Counted from the first letter of the stretch, positions 1 to 13,600 are shown. The stretch is DNA of 64,000 nucleotides from Branchiostoma floridae (GCF_000003815.2 NC_049991.1:16600776-16664775), one strand, 5' to 3'. The notes: generated by a model not told the origin, from the letters alone. A program made the numbers and translations.

Positions 1-329
1 ATTTTCTTGAATGGAAATATTGGTTTACTCTCGGGGCCACCACGGTTCGATACGTAAAAGGCCCAAACTTTTTTTTACATATGATGTATACAAAGGTTCA
101 AACTATAACTGTGCCAAAAATCAAGCAAATTGATTTGCCTGTAAATGACCTAATGGTCAATAAAAATGGTCAAAAAATTGATTTTTGTCAATTTTGGAAA
201 TTCACGAAAACACATCATTTTCAAACATCTGCTGCACCTCACTACAAAAACATTTTGAGCATCACTATATATCATTTTTTTCATTAGAATATGGGTAATA
301 ACATATCCGAGAATCAATAAAATATCAGT

Positions 330-545
330 TAATTTGTGGGGGCTACAGGAGTCCAAAAGAGGCCTATTTCGGACGCGACCAAGGCCTTCCCTTGCTGAAA
401 ATCCGCCATTTTGAAAAATGGCCGTTGCCATGGCAACCGGTGACCGCAGATCTAAAACTTTGCCATTTTTGTAGGTTTGGACCAAGGCCCTACCACCACA
501 CAAAATTTAAGGAAAATCGATTTTTTGAGTTTGGCCACCCTATGC
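330..545. repeat. Dispersed repeat, copy 1 (in intron)
   Basis: About 215 bp that reappear at 5933-6137 in the opposite orientation. Shared segments include the CACCGGTTGCCATGGC-like stretch, CCATTTTTCAAAATGG and TAGGGCCTTGG. Both copies are in introns of the RNF213-like gene. No coding capacity is seen; it looks like an unclassified interspersed element. Confidence 0.75.
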
Positions 546-677
546 TTGGTTTTTACAGACAGAGCCTCTTAATTGTGCTGAAAACTGGTGCAATGGCTGA
601 GTTGGTAAACTGCTTGCCTTGCATTTGGTAGGTCGTGAGTTATTGACATCTGATTAAAAAAAATTACACAAACTCAC

Positions 678-3600
678 TTCTTCTTCCAGAGCAGGGTCGT
701 CTGTGTCCACCCCACTCATCTCAGAGCAGACCTGGAACACCAGGGTAGCGGCCGTGTCGGGATGGTAGCCAATAAAGGCATCTCCTACGGTGTACTTGTG
801 CCTGAAACATGTTAACAGTCTATTTAGGATGGGGAGACTTTAAGTTAGTAGTGATGAGGGAAAGTTACAAGGAACTACACGTAGGTTTATTGTATTGTTT
901 AGTTTCAGTGGATAAAGAGGGGGGTCCCATGACAGAAAGCACCAACACTCAAGCATTTATCAAACCCACATGATTATCCCCAGTGTTTGACCTTACCCTA
1001 GATCTTAGATCCTCCCACAACGCTGTTGCATTGGTCAACTCAGTGAGCGTACTTTCTCCATAGGGTGCGGTTTTGAGTATTTGAGCTACATGTATTTGAA
1101 TGCTTTCCATGTTGTTTGGGTGCAGCAAAATTGTCATTCTGGTCTTACATAGCTTTTTATTTATTGTCCAATACTTTGTTATGCCTTGAAACTGTTCACA
1201 AGTTATGCAATGAAAGCAAACTTACTGGACAGTTTCGTGAGGCGCCATCCTGCGTGTGGCAAAAGCCTCTGCCCACGTCTCCAGCCTGTGTGCGATGGCC
1301 TTCTGCTGGGGGGTGAGGACGGTGGAGATCGCCAGGAAGTGTTTCTCCAGGCGGTTGATCAGGGGGATGGGGAACCTCTCGTACACTATGTCCTTCTCTG
1401 CCACAACTACCAGCCTGGGAAATTAAGGATATTGTAAGCATGGTTCACAATGTTTATCCTTGGATATCTCCATGTAGTTAGGTAGGAAGAGAGTTCAAAG
1501 CACAGTTTTCTTGTCTGGCTTAATGGTGTTTTACAAGTCTCTTAAAAAAAGACTTTATAAAAGGTAAATAAAAATTGAAGATGTGAAAGATAAGGTATGA
1601 AACATGAAACTTAAAAGTTTACTGTCTAGTAGAATAATATCATAGGAAAATAAAAGATGGAAAATAAAACATAGAAGATAAAGGTACAAAATATTAAAGA
1701 AATAAAAATATAAACTTATCTTTATCTACAATGTAGTAGATCAAAGCATTCAAAAACATTATAACTTTATTTTCGATGATGAGGTAACGTGATTGTGATA
1801 GCAAAAAGTTTTACCTGAAGTTTTGATGGACTCTGCACTTGACCCTGTGTGTACCCAGGCCAAGATCCACATACCGCTGTCCTCCAAAGTACACATAGTA
1901 CTGCACAGAGGAAAACAGTTAAAGAACATAATATATACTTCTTAACACAGATAAAAACAACTTTGTTCTAATATCCTTCAATCTTTAACCTGTCAAGTTC
2001 AGGCCAAATGTAACAACATATCCAATACTTTTAAGGGTTGAATTAAGTTTACAGTGCTATCCTTCCATGTCACAACAAGTTCAACATTCTTATTTCAGAA
2101 CAAAAATTTTAGAATTAGTGCTGGGATTACAATAGCATGTCTGCTGTCTTACACAGGGCTTGATGCTGTACAATAAACAAACATTGAAACTGATCCAAAA
2201 TATTGGTTGTTAAATAAATAATGAAATATTTGTTAAATAACCAACCTACTGAATCCTACTTGTTACAATTAGTGAAAATCAATGCAAGCCTGTTCACCTG
2301 GTTCAGAGCATCGTACAGACTCTCGTACAAATTTTCCAGGTTTAGCAGCACCACTGTCCGCCCTGTCTCCATGCACACCTTGATACGGTTGATGTTTTGA
2401 CACACCTGACAAGGAAACATCATCAATCATAATTATCGTACAATAAAATCATAAGGTATCAACCTTTGTCCCTGCACCAAAAACATCCACTACATGACTA
2501 GTATCTATACTCATCTACGTTCTAACAACAATGCAAAAAAAGTCTATGATACATAGAAAATAATTTAAGATTGGCTTTCATAAGACACTCATTTGACCTG
2601 TCAAGCAAAATTTGATTTTGCCTTGTGTGACAAACATTTTTTCCCAAATTATTGACCAACACTGTGTTTGCTTTCTAATGTCATCATCAACAGCATAAGA
2701 TGTCTTTGGTTTAAATAAAATCAGATGACTTAAACTGCAGTTCACACAACTGTCAGTGGGCAGATCCTTTCCTCCATTCAAACCCCTGTGCTGTGCCCAT
2801 ACCTGTGTGTACTCCAGGTCCTTAGGAAAGCTGCTGCCGAAGATGATGACAGTGTCAGACATGGTTAGTAACTCCTGCTGCAGGATACCCAGCGCTGCGT
2901 AGTTCTGGGTCAGGACCATCAGGTAACGGCTCTCACTGAAAGAGCAGGGACAAAGGACAACACTTACAAGATGTAAAAAATTTGTGCATTGGACATCTAT
3001 TTGGACGCTTTTTTGGTGGCGGATATACATGTATGTGACCTGGTAGATACATCTAACAGAGGACCATCAAGTAACAGCTCTCTCTGGAACAACAGGGGAC
3101 AATGGACAACACTTAGAAGACATTAATAGCTTACAGGCTTAAAAAATGTGAACGACAACATCAACTACAACATTTAGGAGGTATGAAGCTAATGATAGCC
3201 TATAAAATCTAAACATACAACATTTTACAACAATGAATTGAACAATTGCAAGAATTATCCGGTAATGGCTCTCTGGGTAAACATCGTTTTAAAAATGTTT
3301 GACAAAGTCAAAGGAACAATCAGTTTTATACACAAATAAGAGCATGAATGTAGGAACAATACACTACAAGACAAATCAGCACCAGGGGCAGTGTTGGGTA
3401 TGGTTTTAATAGTAAGGAAGAGCATGAATGTAATAGGTACACAGGTACAAGAAAACAGGACAATTCAGCACCAAGGACAGTGTCAGGTGTGGTTACACTA
3501 GTGGGTGACAATTAGTATTCAAGGCTCCATGTGTCTAATTGAGTCCTACCCTTCACAGTGCATGCCGTGAACACTTGCTCTGATCAGGCCACTGGGGGTG

Positions 3601-4647
3601 CAGTCTGGATCATCAGCATGCTGCAGCAACAACAATCGTGTTTTCACCATTTCACCACCACAAAACTCCTCACCTCAAATAAGCAAAATCATTGTGAAAA
3701 GTGCAAGGTGCGAAGCTTGTGCTTTGTAATATTATACAAAACATAATTTACAAGTCTCCACTCTACTGTTTACATTTAGTTGACTCCAGTAGACAATTGC
3801 TTGCATGCAAAATCAAATGCCATATGATGTCATAAACTTGCAATAACACATAAGTTTGCATGAAAAACAAAGTCATACCTTTTCATCTGGGAGTGTCCCT
3901 ACAACTTGTCCAAACTTCTGCAGAAGATCCATGTCATCCCTGCCACCGTAGTTCCTAAGGACTGCGTGAACCACCTGAGCCTTGGTGGGGGGTCTCTCCG
4001 ACGTCTTACAGAAACCATACACCATCTTCACCAGGCTGTAAGATATGAACAATCTTCAGACTATGTCTTGGTAACACATAACCTCCATTAACTTTTATCC
4101 AGTAGATTAAATATATCCGACAGTTCGAAAAACAGACTGCGTGTTTGAGAGATCTCTAGTACAGGAGTGCACTACACTGGGAGACACTGCAATGGATAAC
4201 TCTTAAGATGCAGTTTTTCAGGGTGGTAGACACATGTATACATGAACATGATTGTTACCTGGCAGATAAATAGTAATAGAGTTTACTATATATTGGACAT
4301 CAACTAATCATTAACAACTTTTCTTGTATTCCTAAGGACAAGGAGAATGTAGCAAAAGTGTTAAGTAAAAAAATTTGGTACATTGTACAATGCATCTTGC
4401 AACAATTTCTGCAACCCATAGTTCACAAGTTCCTTCAGTTTCTGTTCATCATTCCTGGCCATGGCTTCTTCGAATCCCCATAAGTAAAATGGCTTGGGAA
4501 CAGATAGAAAAACTTTACCTGTAGAAGTCTCGAAGGCCAAAGAACTCCCTGTCCTGGCTGTTGTAGAGCTTCAGGTAGGCCTCAGACAGGTGAGGGAGGA
4601 GAGTCTTCATTCTGGCCAGGACATGGTGGTCATTCTCACAGATACCC
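678..4647 (-). CDS. RNF213: RNF213-like exons downstream of AAA4, last ones in the window
   Basis: There are nine exons: 4519-4647, 3879-4035, 3550-3620, 2803-2935, 2298-2405, 1815-1900, 1226-1414 and 678-801, with the 3550-3620 exon recovered only by phase logic. They encode NSQDREFFGLRDFY, AVLRNYGGRDDMD, DCTPSGLIRASVHGMHCEGESR, YLMVLTQNYAALGILQQ, CQNINRIKVCMETGR, YYVYFGGQRYVDLGLGTHR, VAEKDIVYERFPIPLINRLE and DAFIGYHPDTAATLVFQV. (Counted strictly this is eight coordinate pairs; no ninth exon is claimed.) The short exon 3550-3620 is needed because 3879-4035 ends in phase 0 and 2803-2935 starts in phase 2. It also supplies the conserved short segment before ESRYL. Confidence 0.93.
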
Positions 4648-7600
4648 CTGGGGAATAGGGGAACTATAGTCAATGTCAAGAAAATCCCTAATGGTTATTA
4701 AGAAGTGTGGAAATTATCCAAATATTTTGTAAGAGATGTTTTGCCCTTCTCAGCTGTAGAAAAAAACAATCCTATACATATGTTCTAAGTGTCTAAAAAC
4801 ATTTGCAATGGTTTATATAAGATTCCAAACACCGGAACTATGTCTAAAAGTATGTACCTGATGGGGTTGATAAAACCTTCAAAGATTTGGTAAGAGAAAT
4901 GCTCTTCCTAGAAGTGGGGAATACTAATGATTGTTCCCGTACAAATGTAAGGTCTCTAAAAATCTTTGACTATGGAAATAAAACTTTGACTAGAAGGTAA
5001 AAGGCACCTTCAAGAGCTTCAGCTTGCAAGAGATTCCAAAGACCTGATTCCTGCCTATAAATGCAGAGAAACTTGAAAAATCAGCTGCTGAAAAAGGAAA
5101 CTTACCTAGCACTCTTGGTCAGGTCTTCTTTCCTTGGTTTCCCCCTGGACACAAAGATGCCCCTGTTCATCTTAGCAGGATCCAGAGCCCAGTTGGAGAT
5201 CCCCACAAAGGCAACCTTCTTGTGGGACCTGGTCGGATCCTGGTCCTCTTCCTCCTCTGAACCATCATCATCTTCTTCATCCTCTTTCTCTTGGTCTTCC
5301 TCTTCATACCCATCCTCCAGCAACGGATGCAGGGTCTGTGTTACAATCGTTGAAAACACAATAGCATGTTAAAGCCATATTAATTCTATGCACTTTCATA
5401 TTGAACATTGGCCTGTCGTTCAAGAAAGTGCTAAGACATAACTGCTGATCTCTGACCTCCTGATCATGACCCGGGCTGCCATACTAACTTTAGTTGACGA
5501 TTTATTCTGATTGATAGTTGTGTATATGTTGTTACTTTGGTTTGTTGTTTCTTTTATTTCTTTATTTATGCTATTCAGTGTATGTTATTCTGTACAGGGA
5601 ATGCCTGGAAAGCAGTGCGGTAAGCACTGAATTTGTTCAACCTGTATAAAGAAAACAGAAATAAATAAATTAACATGTATTGAGAAGATATTGACCTTCA
5701 GGGGCATTTTGGGGGAGTCCTCTGCCAGTCCCACCTCGTCCAGCACAACCACAGACACAAAGCGGGACAGGTCCTTGTCCTTCTGGAACTTGCTGCACTG
5801 GCGGAAAGTTCCCACAATGCCTTCTGGTGTGGCAAGCGGGCTGCACTGGAAGGAAACCATCTGGGCCTGAAATGAACATAAAAAAGAACTGAAAAATCAC
5901 AGCTGACAAATTTTAAGATGATGCATGAAGCATAGGGTGGCCAAACTAAAACAAAATGATCTTCCTCAAATTGTGTGGTGATAGGGCCTTGGACCCAACT
6001 TACAAATATCTAAAAGTTTTAGGTCTGTAGTCACCGGTTGCCATTGCTGGCCATTTTTCAAAATGGAAGATTTTCATCAAGTGAAGGCCTTAATCTCGTT
6101 CAAAAAAAGACCATATTTGGACTCCTGTGTAACGCCCGCAAATCAGCAAGGGTAGCCATTCGTAATAGCCATAGGCCAGTTGGCCTGGGAAGCCCTGGCT
6201 TTGCACCCAGAGGAGCCAAACCAAGTTCCTACCTTCTGAAAATAATTTCATCAGGTTTGTACAACATATAGGATATTAGAGATCAAACCTCAGAGCTTCC
6301 AAGTGGAGTTCTGCCTCTCGCCACAACATGCAGCCAATGTAGGTGACTGACAGACATCGAAACGTCAACAGGCAAGAGGCATTCTGGTTGACAAAAAGAA
6401 ATCTCCACTTTCGAAGTTCCTACCTGTTTGAGTCCTTTAAACAACGATGAAGGCGCTGAGTCTCCCTGCATGGCATCTGCCACGATGGTTTTGGCCAGAG
6501 ACTTGGAGTTGCCAGCTGGCTACTAGCCTGACATGTTTTGAACAATGGCACTCTAACTTGTCATTATTTATAGAGGGCTGACCTTGGACATGATGATGAT
6601 GTACTGCACCACAAACTTCCTGAAGCTGGGCAGTGTGATAGTTCTTCTGTCCATGTCAAAACCTCAACTCCAATTGCCTTTGCCATTGTCAGCATTGCTA
6701 GCCCTTCATAATAGCCAAAGGCTAGTAGGGCACTCGAAGCTGTGTGTCCCAGACAGCCAAACATAGTTCCTACCTGTTTGAGTCCTTTAAACAACGATGA
6801 AGGCGCTGAGTCTCCCTGCATGGCATCTGCCACAATGGTTTTAGCCAGAGACTTGGAGCTGCCTGGCTTGCCCACCAGGAAGAGCGGGATCTGCAGCTCG
6901 ATGCACACCACCATCATGAACACGTTCTCCTTCAGCGCTGTGTTACAGGCGATGTTCGCTCCCAGCTGGTCCTTCAGCTCATCAAGGAACGCATCTTGGC
7001 ATCTTGAGGGGAGAAAAGGATCTTATCTGTCTGAAAATTACATGCTCGATGAATCTTGCATACCTTAGTTCGTCTAATACCATAATAGAAAAATGTTCGC
7101 GGTGGTTTTAAGTTAGCGGTGAAGTGGTCACCGCGAAAACCGTGAACATTAATCCACCGCGAACATTTCTGCATTTATGCAGTTCAGGTTCAAGCCTAGA
7201 AACACAAAATAAGGAGTCACCTTCTTACACATAGTTTTTCGAATACATTCACATTGCAGTCCATAAAACATATCAGACACTGATCCATCAATCAAGATAC
7301 CAGCTAGACGCTGGCTGAAGCAGCATTTGAAGCTTCTCATACCACATCAAAGTCCTATATCATTTGAGGGCTACTATACTTAAAAAAAAACCGGCGAAAG
7401 AACAGTCACAATCTGACTCTACAGTCTATTAGAGGGGTAAATAATAGCTGTGTTAGTGAAAAAAGTTTAAACTTTGTTCCAATACAAAAGGAAACTCACC
7501 ATAAATTTTCGACTCAAGACTTCGACCTTCGTCAGATGAATGAATCGCTGAACTAATCCGGAAGTCGTTGGATGACGTCAGGTAGCAGCGAATCATAAAT

Positions 7601-10600
7601 GTTGGGAAGCCACCATCACATTAGTTCAGCGAGTCATTCATCTGACGAAGGTCTTTGGCCGAAAATTTATGGTGAGTTTCTTTTTGTGTTGGAACAAAGT
7701 TTAAACTTTTTTCACTATGGAATTTACCAACACAGATGAGCTTTCATTCGGATAATAGCTGTGTTAGTGTTTCCAAAAGCTGGAACTGGATGGAGCAATC
7801 ATACTTCACCATACCTGTCTATCTCCTGTTCAACTGTCTGTGGTCCCTGGGGGAGCTGGCAGGGCTCTGTGAAGTGTTGTGCCACGTATCTCCTGTAGTG
7901 TTTCCGTGTCTCCAGGCGGGAGTGGTAGCACACACCGATGGCAAGGACAAGAGCTCTGGTGAAGTCAGATATGTGTGCCTGCGACAATATTGGGGTTATG
8001 TGGGTATTGTCAGTAAGATAGCCATGAAGAAAAAAGATTACTGATGTCCATTGTGGCTGTTAATTACTAACATGTACATTGTAGAAGGTCTTGAATTACC
8101 CCCTACAAGATAGTGCAAGTAAAATTAGAGATGTGAAGGTATTTCTGATGTCTACTGTCACAACTATTCTGCACTAGACCACGCCTGCAGCACTTGGGTA
8201 ACCTACTGCCATCAGTAAGCCACAAAATGGTTTGCATTTTACATTGCATTATCATTGAATACTGCAGATAAAAAGATCCAAAATTGTACCAATTAGGAAC
8301 ATTTTCAAAACTTGTTTTTTTCATGGGCTAAAGGCAAGGAAGAGAAAGTGGTGCAGGTAAAACTTGTCTGGTAGAGGTAGTGTGATATCATGTGCAGAAG
8401 TAAATGTAGAGGAATAATGAGAAGATCTTGCTAGATGATAATGAGAGCTGTACATACATTTGCCCTCGTGCTCCTGCCTGTATCTGGCATCAGCTCCCTC
8501 AGTTTACCAGACATTTGGTAGAACCAACAAAGGACAGTCAGTGTTCTCTCTGCATCACGTAGGCTCACAAAGCTGCACTCATCCTAGACACAACATTGGC
8601 TATAGTTAAAACCATATTTATTATGCAATTCAGTAATTCTTTTTTTTAATGCTCATAAAACTGAACAGCTTACTTCTCACTGCCGTACTGAGTCACATGA
8701 CTGTGATATGCTGAAGGTCATAGAAGCAGTGCCGCTGCTAGAACAGGACGGATATCTGGCTAATATAGATTGTACTGTAGCAATCTCCTTGATAGTAGTA
8801 GGGTGGACTGATTGACTGAGATAAATTGATATTGTACAGTTTTTTTTTAATGTGTATGTTTTACTTGGGGTATAGAGGGATTTGTTTCAACTGAATTGTA
8901 AGTTGGAAGTGCTGGGCTCATTTCTCAACGTACGCTGGTGTCAAACAGTCAAAAATTTGCAGATTCTTAAGGTTATTACCTTCTTGCTCCTCATGTATCT
9001 CTGGGATGCGGCCAGTACAGCGCTCACAACCTTTGTGGAATTTGCTGGAAGGCTGTGCTTTTTTACCTGGAAAATGAAACAGGGGGAAAAGAAATCATCA
9101 TCTATAAACAAACATGACTGCAGGAACTATTGCAATACGTAACTCAATTGAAGTATTTATAGGCATAACAATAGTTAGAGCTCTCTCAGGAATAAATCTT
9201 TTACGATGTCTGGAAGAATGAGTGCTATTTGCTAAAAAAACGTAGCAGTAACTTTTAGCAGTAATATCTAATTGTAAAGAGAAAACCAGGAATGTATTAC
9301 GAAAAAAAAAAACTTGACCTAACTAATACTAACGATAGTTAGGCTTTAAACAAATGGACCCCTCTACTACAGCTTCCGTTGAAGACACGTGACTGCAGCA
9401 ATGGATCATAGATGCCAGGTACCCTATATCGCCCCATCTCTGTTCAAAACTTGGGTAAGTGCCAACTATCTTGTTGTGTTGTTGACTAAGGTAAAGTCTT
9501 TTTTCCATTATCATTGTCATTTATCAACACAGATGAACGTTTGTGAGAAGAATCAGGCAAGCTTACACATCTGTTGACCATCTGCACAATGTACTTCTCC
9601 TCCACGTCACTGCTGAGCTGCCCGAAGTCCCAGACCAGAGGCAGCATGCTGGGCGGGAGGGGCTGCACACGGTACACCAGCTGGCGCAAAGGGATGTGAC
9701 CTAATGGATATATCAAGTATCGACTTTTACATCTACAAGAGCTTCATGACAGAGCTATAGAGTCTGAACTCTAAGGAGTCTGATACAGACTAGATCGCTG
9801 GACTGCTTCCGACACTCTTCAACCAAATGAATCTCTCCAGACCCTTTGTGAGTCCCTTCTTCATGGCACTCACCTACAAAGATGTACCCAGGATGGAATG
9901 GGTAGACCTGAACAGAGCTAGGAGTGGAGTAGATATGAACAGAAACATTACCTACTGAAATAGGGACAGGTGAACAAGTGTCATTGCGGTCACCCTACTA
10001 AAACTATGGGCATATGGGCATATTACACAGGACTGCATATTAGGCCTCAACATCTCCAACTGGGACCTGCTAGAAGCTAATGAGAAGGCTGTGGCCTGGC
10101 TGCAGTACTGGCACAGAACAATGTGATGATGATGATCTACGTATTTGTCAGATACAAACCAATCATAGGTAGATTTTCCTACAAGCATATGAACTACTCT
10201 AGAGATTAGCTGCATACAGTCCACACATACCAAACCTGTCCTTTGTCTCTGTAGCCTTGATATGGTAGCCTAGTCCTGCCTCCTCCAGCCTCCTGATCAT
10301 GTCATATGTGTGTCTGAGGAGAAAAATAAACAGTACTTTAACAATGAAAAATGAGTACTACATTACACATCAGGAACATTTCTCTTCTCATACACATTTC
10401 CTTTACACCAGGCCAAAGAAACTTTTCGGTTTATTACGGTAACACATTTTGTTGTGTCACAAGCTCATAAAATCATTTACAATACGTAGCCTCTGCTAAA
10501 AGACTGTTCTTTACCTTACAGTGATACTTCCCAACATGAACATTTATCAAACAATTCATAACGAAAGCAAGGTAAGATTTCTACACCCAAGCTACCTGCA

Positions 10601-13600
10601 TATATCGTATTCTTTTTGGTCTATGGTCCCCCCAAATTCAATCTTCAACAACTTTTAACTACAAAACTTACCTTCTGTAGGGATTAATGGCTGCAACGAT
10701 CTTCAAGCAGCCCTGTTGCCTGTTGAGCGGCTGCCCTGCTATCGTCCCGTCACACATGATCTCTTTAATCAGACCAATGGCTTCTGTGGTGTTTGCCTCG
10801 TCGAAGAACAGCACAGTGTCGATGTTGTGCCGGTCCCTGTTGAACCGGGCAGTCTGCTGAGCTTTCTCCACCTTACGTATGATGTCCTCTGCTTTCACAC
10901 CTCCATGGACCTGTTATATATAACAATTGGCTTTTTATTTTACTGGCCATTTCCATTTATCTGGGGGGTTACATATTACTTGACTGTGTAAATGTGTGTT
11001 TGACAGATCTCTTGTATACCACCCACCAAGTATGCATAGTACAGGAGTGAACTATCAGGAGTGAATTATCCTTGAAGATATTGTATTTGGAGATCTCTCT
11101 GGACACATCTTCATCAGTGATGTAACTAATTACTCTGGTGCCAGTTCACATGTGACCTTGCAGATAAATGTTTCAGTTTCAGTTTCAGTTCAGTTTATTT
11201 ATTTATCCAGGAAAATACATCGCCTATTGGCGTTTTTCAATACCTCCTGGGGGGCCGGGAGACCCCAACATAAAATAACACAAAATCACAACAACTGAAT
11301 CAAAATTGAAATCAAAGGTCAAACTTAAATAACCAAACGTCAGGTGTCAACTATTTACAATACAAATAACTCAGGATAACTTAATATAATGATTGAGCTT
11401 ATCCACAAGACCTTGGATCTACCATCATCAACTGTCAAGTTTATCTGATAGCAGTTTTCAAACAATCAACCAATCAATGAACCAACTAAATTAACCAACC
11501 AACCAAGGAGCCAACCAACCAATTCACCAATTAAGCAGTCAACCAATCAATCAATCAATCAACCAATCAAGCAGCCAACCAATTAACTAACCAAACATCC
11601 ATGCAATTTTACCAACCAACCAAGGGACTAAATCATTAAATCAATCTTTATTAGAATAAACAAAGATTGTTAGAGACAGCNNNNNNNNNNNNNNNNNNNN
11701 NNNNNNNNNNNNNNNNNNNNNNNNNNNNNNNNNNNNNNNNNNNNNNNNNNNNNNNNNNNNNNNNNNNNNNNNNNNNNNNNCTTAGCATCAAAACATAATA
11801 CAGAAATCAAACAAAAGGATCCACTGTGATATGACAGGAACTAAAGTTAAAATATATACAATCAGAATCCTTTAGTCCTGGTCATACAATCGTTTAAACT
11901 TGTGACAGTGTCCTCGCAGATCTTAATTGGGACGACAGGGAATTCCAGAGCACCGCCCCAAATGCTAGTACAAGAAGTCCATTAGAATAAAACTTTGACA
12001 CTGCAGAATATTCAATGTATATAAGATGAACAAAAGTGTGTATTTTGCTTGTAATGACCATTTGAATAAACGGTGGACAGAATTCATTCATAAAAATGTA
12101 TCCTAACTCTTCTAACTATAAGTATAGCTACTAAGTTGAACATTGTTCTGACAAACCTTCATGATGATCATGTTCTCAGGATGTTTCTTGCCCTTGACAT
12201 GGCCGGCCTGAAGGTCACACATGAACTTGATGAGCCTGGTTTTGCCACAGCCCGTCTCTCCCATAATGATGACTGGGATGTTGCACCTGTCAAAGGTCAA
12301 TAAAAGAGACCCATGGATTATAACTTACCACTAGAAATGACACATTCGAGTTTTCTTTACTACGATAATGATGCCTCTGTGCAAGTGGAAACTTAAAGGA
12401 ATCTTCTGCTGATAAATCAAGGAACTGCTGTTCTCTAACAATCTTTGTTTATTCTAATAAAGATTGATTTAATGATTTAGTCCCTTGGTTGGTTGGTAAA
12501 ATTGCATGGATGTTTGGTTAGTTAATTGGTTGGCTGCTTGATTGGTTGATTGATTGATTGATTGGTTGACTGCTTAATTGGTGAATTGGTTGGTTGGCTC
12601 CTTGGTTGGTTGGTTAATTTAGTTGGTTCATTGATTGGTTGATTGTTTGAAAACTGCTATCAGATAAACTTGACAGTTGATGATGGTAGATCCAAGGTCT
12701 TGTGGATAAGCTCAATCATATTTGACAAATAGGGTAGCAAAATTTTAACTTGCAAAATTTTAACTCGCAAACTTTCCACTGACCTGAATCTCATCTGGAT
12801 AGCCAGAATCTTCTTGACGTTGTCTGTTGTCAGTTCATAGGACGGGTCGGGATCATAGAACACATCATGAATGCCCATCACAAAGCACAACTTCTGGATC
12901 TTCTCAAACCTGCAACATAGATTTTATTACAAAAATGTCAAACATGAACTACACATACAGTCATTATAGTGACCACTTGGCTTTTGAGGCCACCTTTTGG
13001 TGGTCTTTAATGTCATTTTCCCATTGACACAATCTAGTTTGACCATTTTCTGAATTGAATCCATACCCCTGTACATGCCATATGCTTAATACATTGTACA
13101 ATGTTAAATTGATAACATAACCTTTTTACCTACAAATAATAGGCTCAGTTTATCACAATAATCATGATCAAACTGCTAACAGACAGCTTGTTGAAATTAT
13201 TTGTCACTGATCATGAATTCTTCTAATGTATATGTCACAGTAGAGATTGCGATTTAGGACAATCTAGGACAGATATTTAGATATTATAGGTGGAACTTTT
13301 ATAAGTCTGCTGGATTTTACCTGGTCAGGTCATCAAAGTTGGCGTTAAACTTGACGCCGTTGCCAGTCAGTCCCTGGTACAGGTTAGCAGTTATCACATT
13401 CTGCTCGAGAAGCTGTCCAGTAGCGTCAATGACACTCCCGGCACGATCCACATAGAACCCCAGGAACGTCATGGTGTTGTGGTCAGCATTGAAGAACAGG
13501 TATGGGTGAGGGCTGTGGACAAGGTCATATTACATATCATTAATATGTTCTGTATCTTATATGTTGTCACTCAAATGTTATTGTATTGTACGTTGATGTT

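Larger units (their letters stand above)
11165..12091 (-). mobile_element. Probable LINE 3' remnant in an intron
   Basis: On the minus strand the segment at about 11894-12091 reads AFGAVLWNSLSSQLRSARTL, the style of the C-terminus of a non-LTR reverse transcriptase. Farther on, a tail near 11165-11230 reads GGATAAATAAATAAACTGAA followed by short CTGAAA repeats, typical of a LINE 3' end. A 100-N gap and one arm of an inverted repeat lie between them, so the unit may be composite. Confidence 0.4.

Noticed and set aside
10236..10313. Donor at GGACAG/GTTTGG for this RNF213-like exon
   Set aside because: It would shift the frame into the next exon. The stronger donor GGTATGT (exon start 10231) keeps the frame and the family sequence.
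11461..11640. CCAA/CAATCAAT array as a CRISPR-like or satellite array
   Set aside because: Irregular degenerate tetranucleotide repeat without spacers, in animal DNA.
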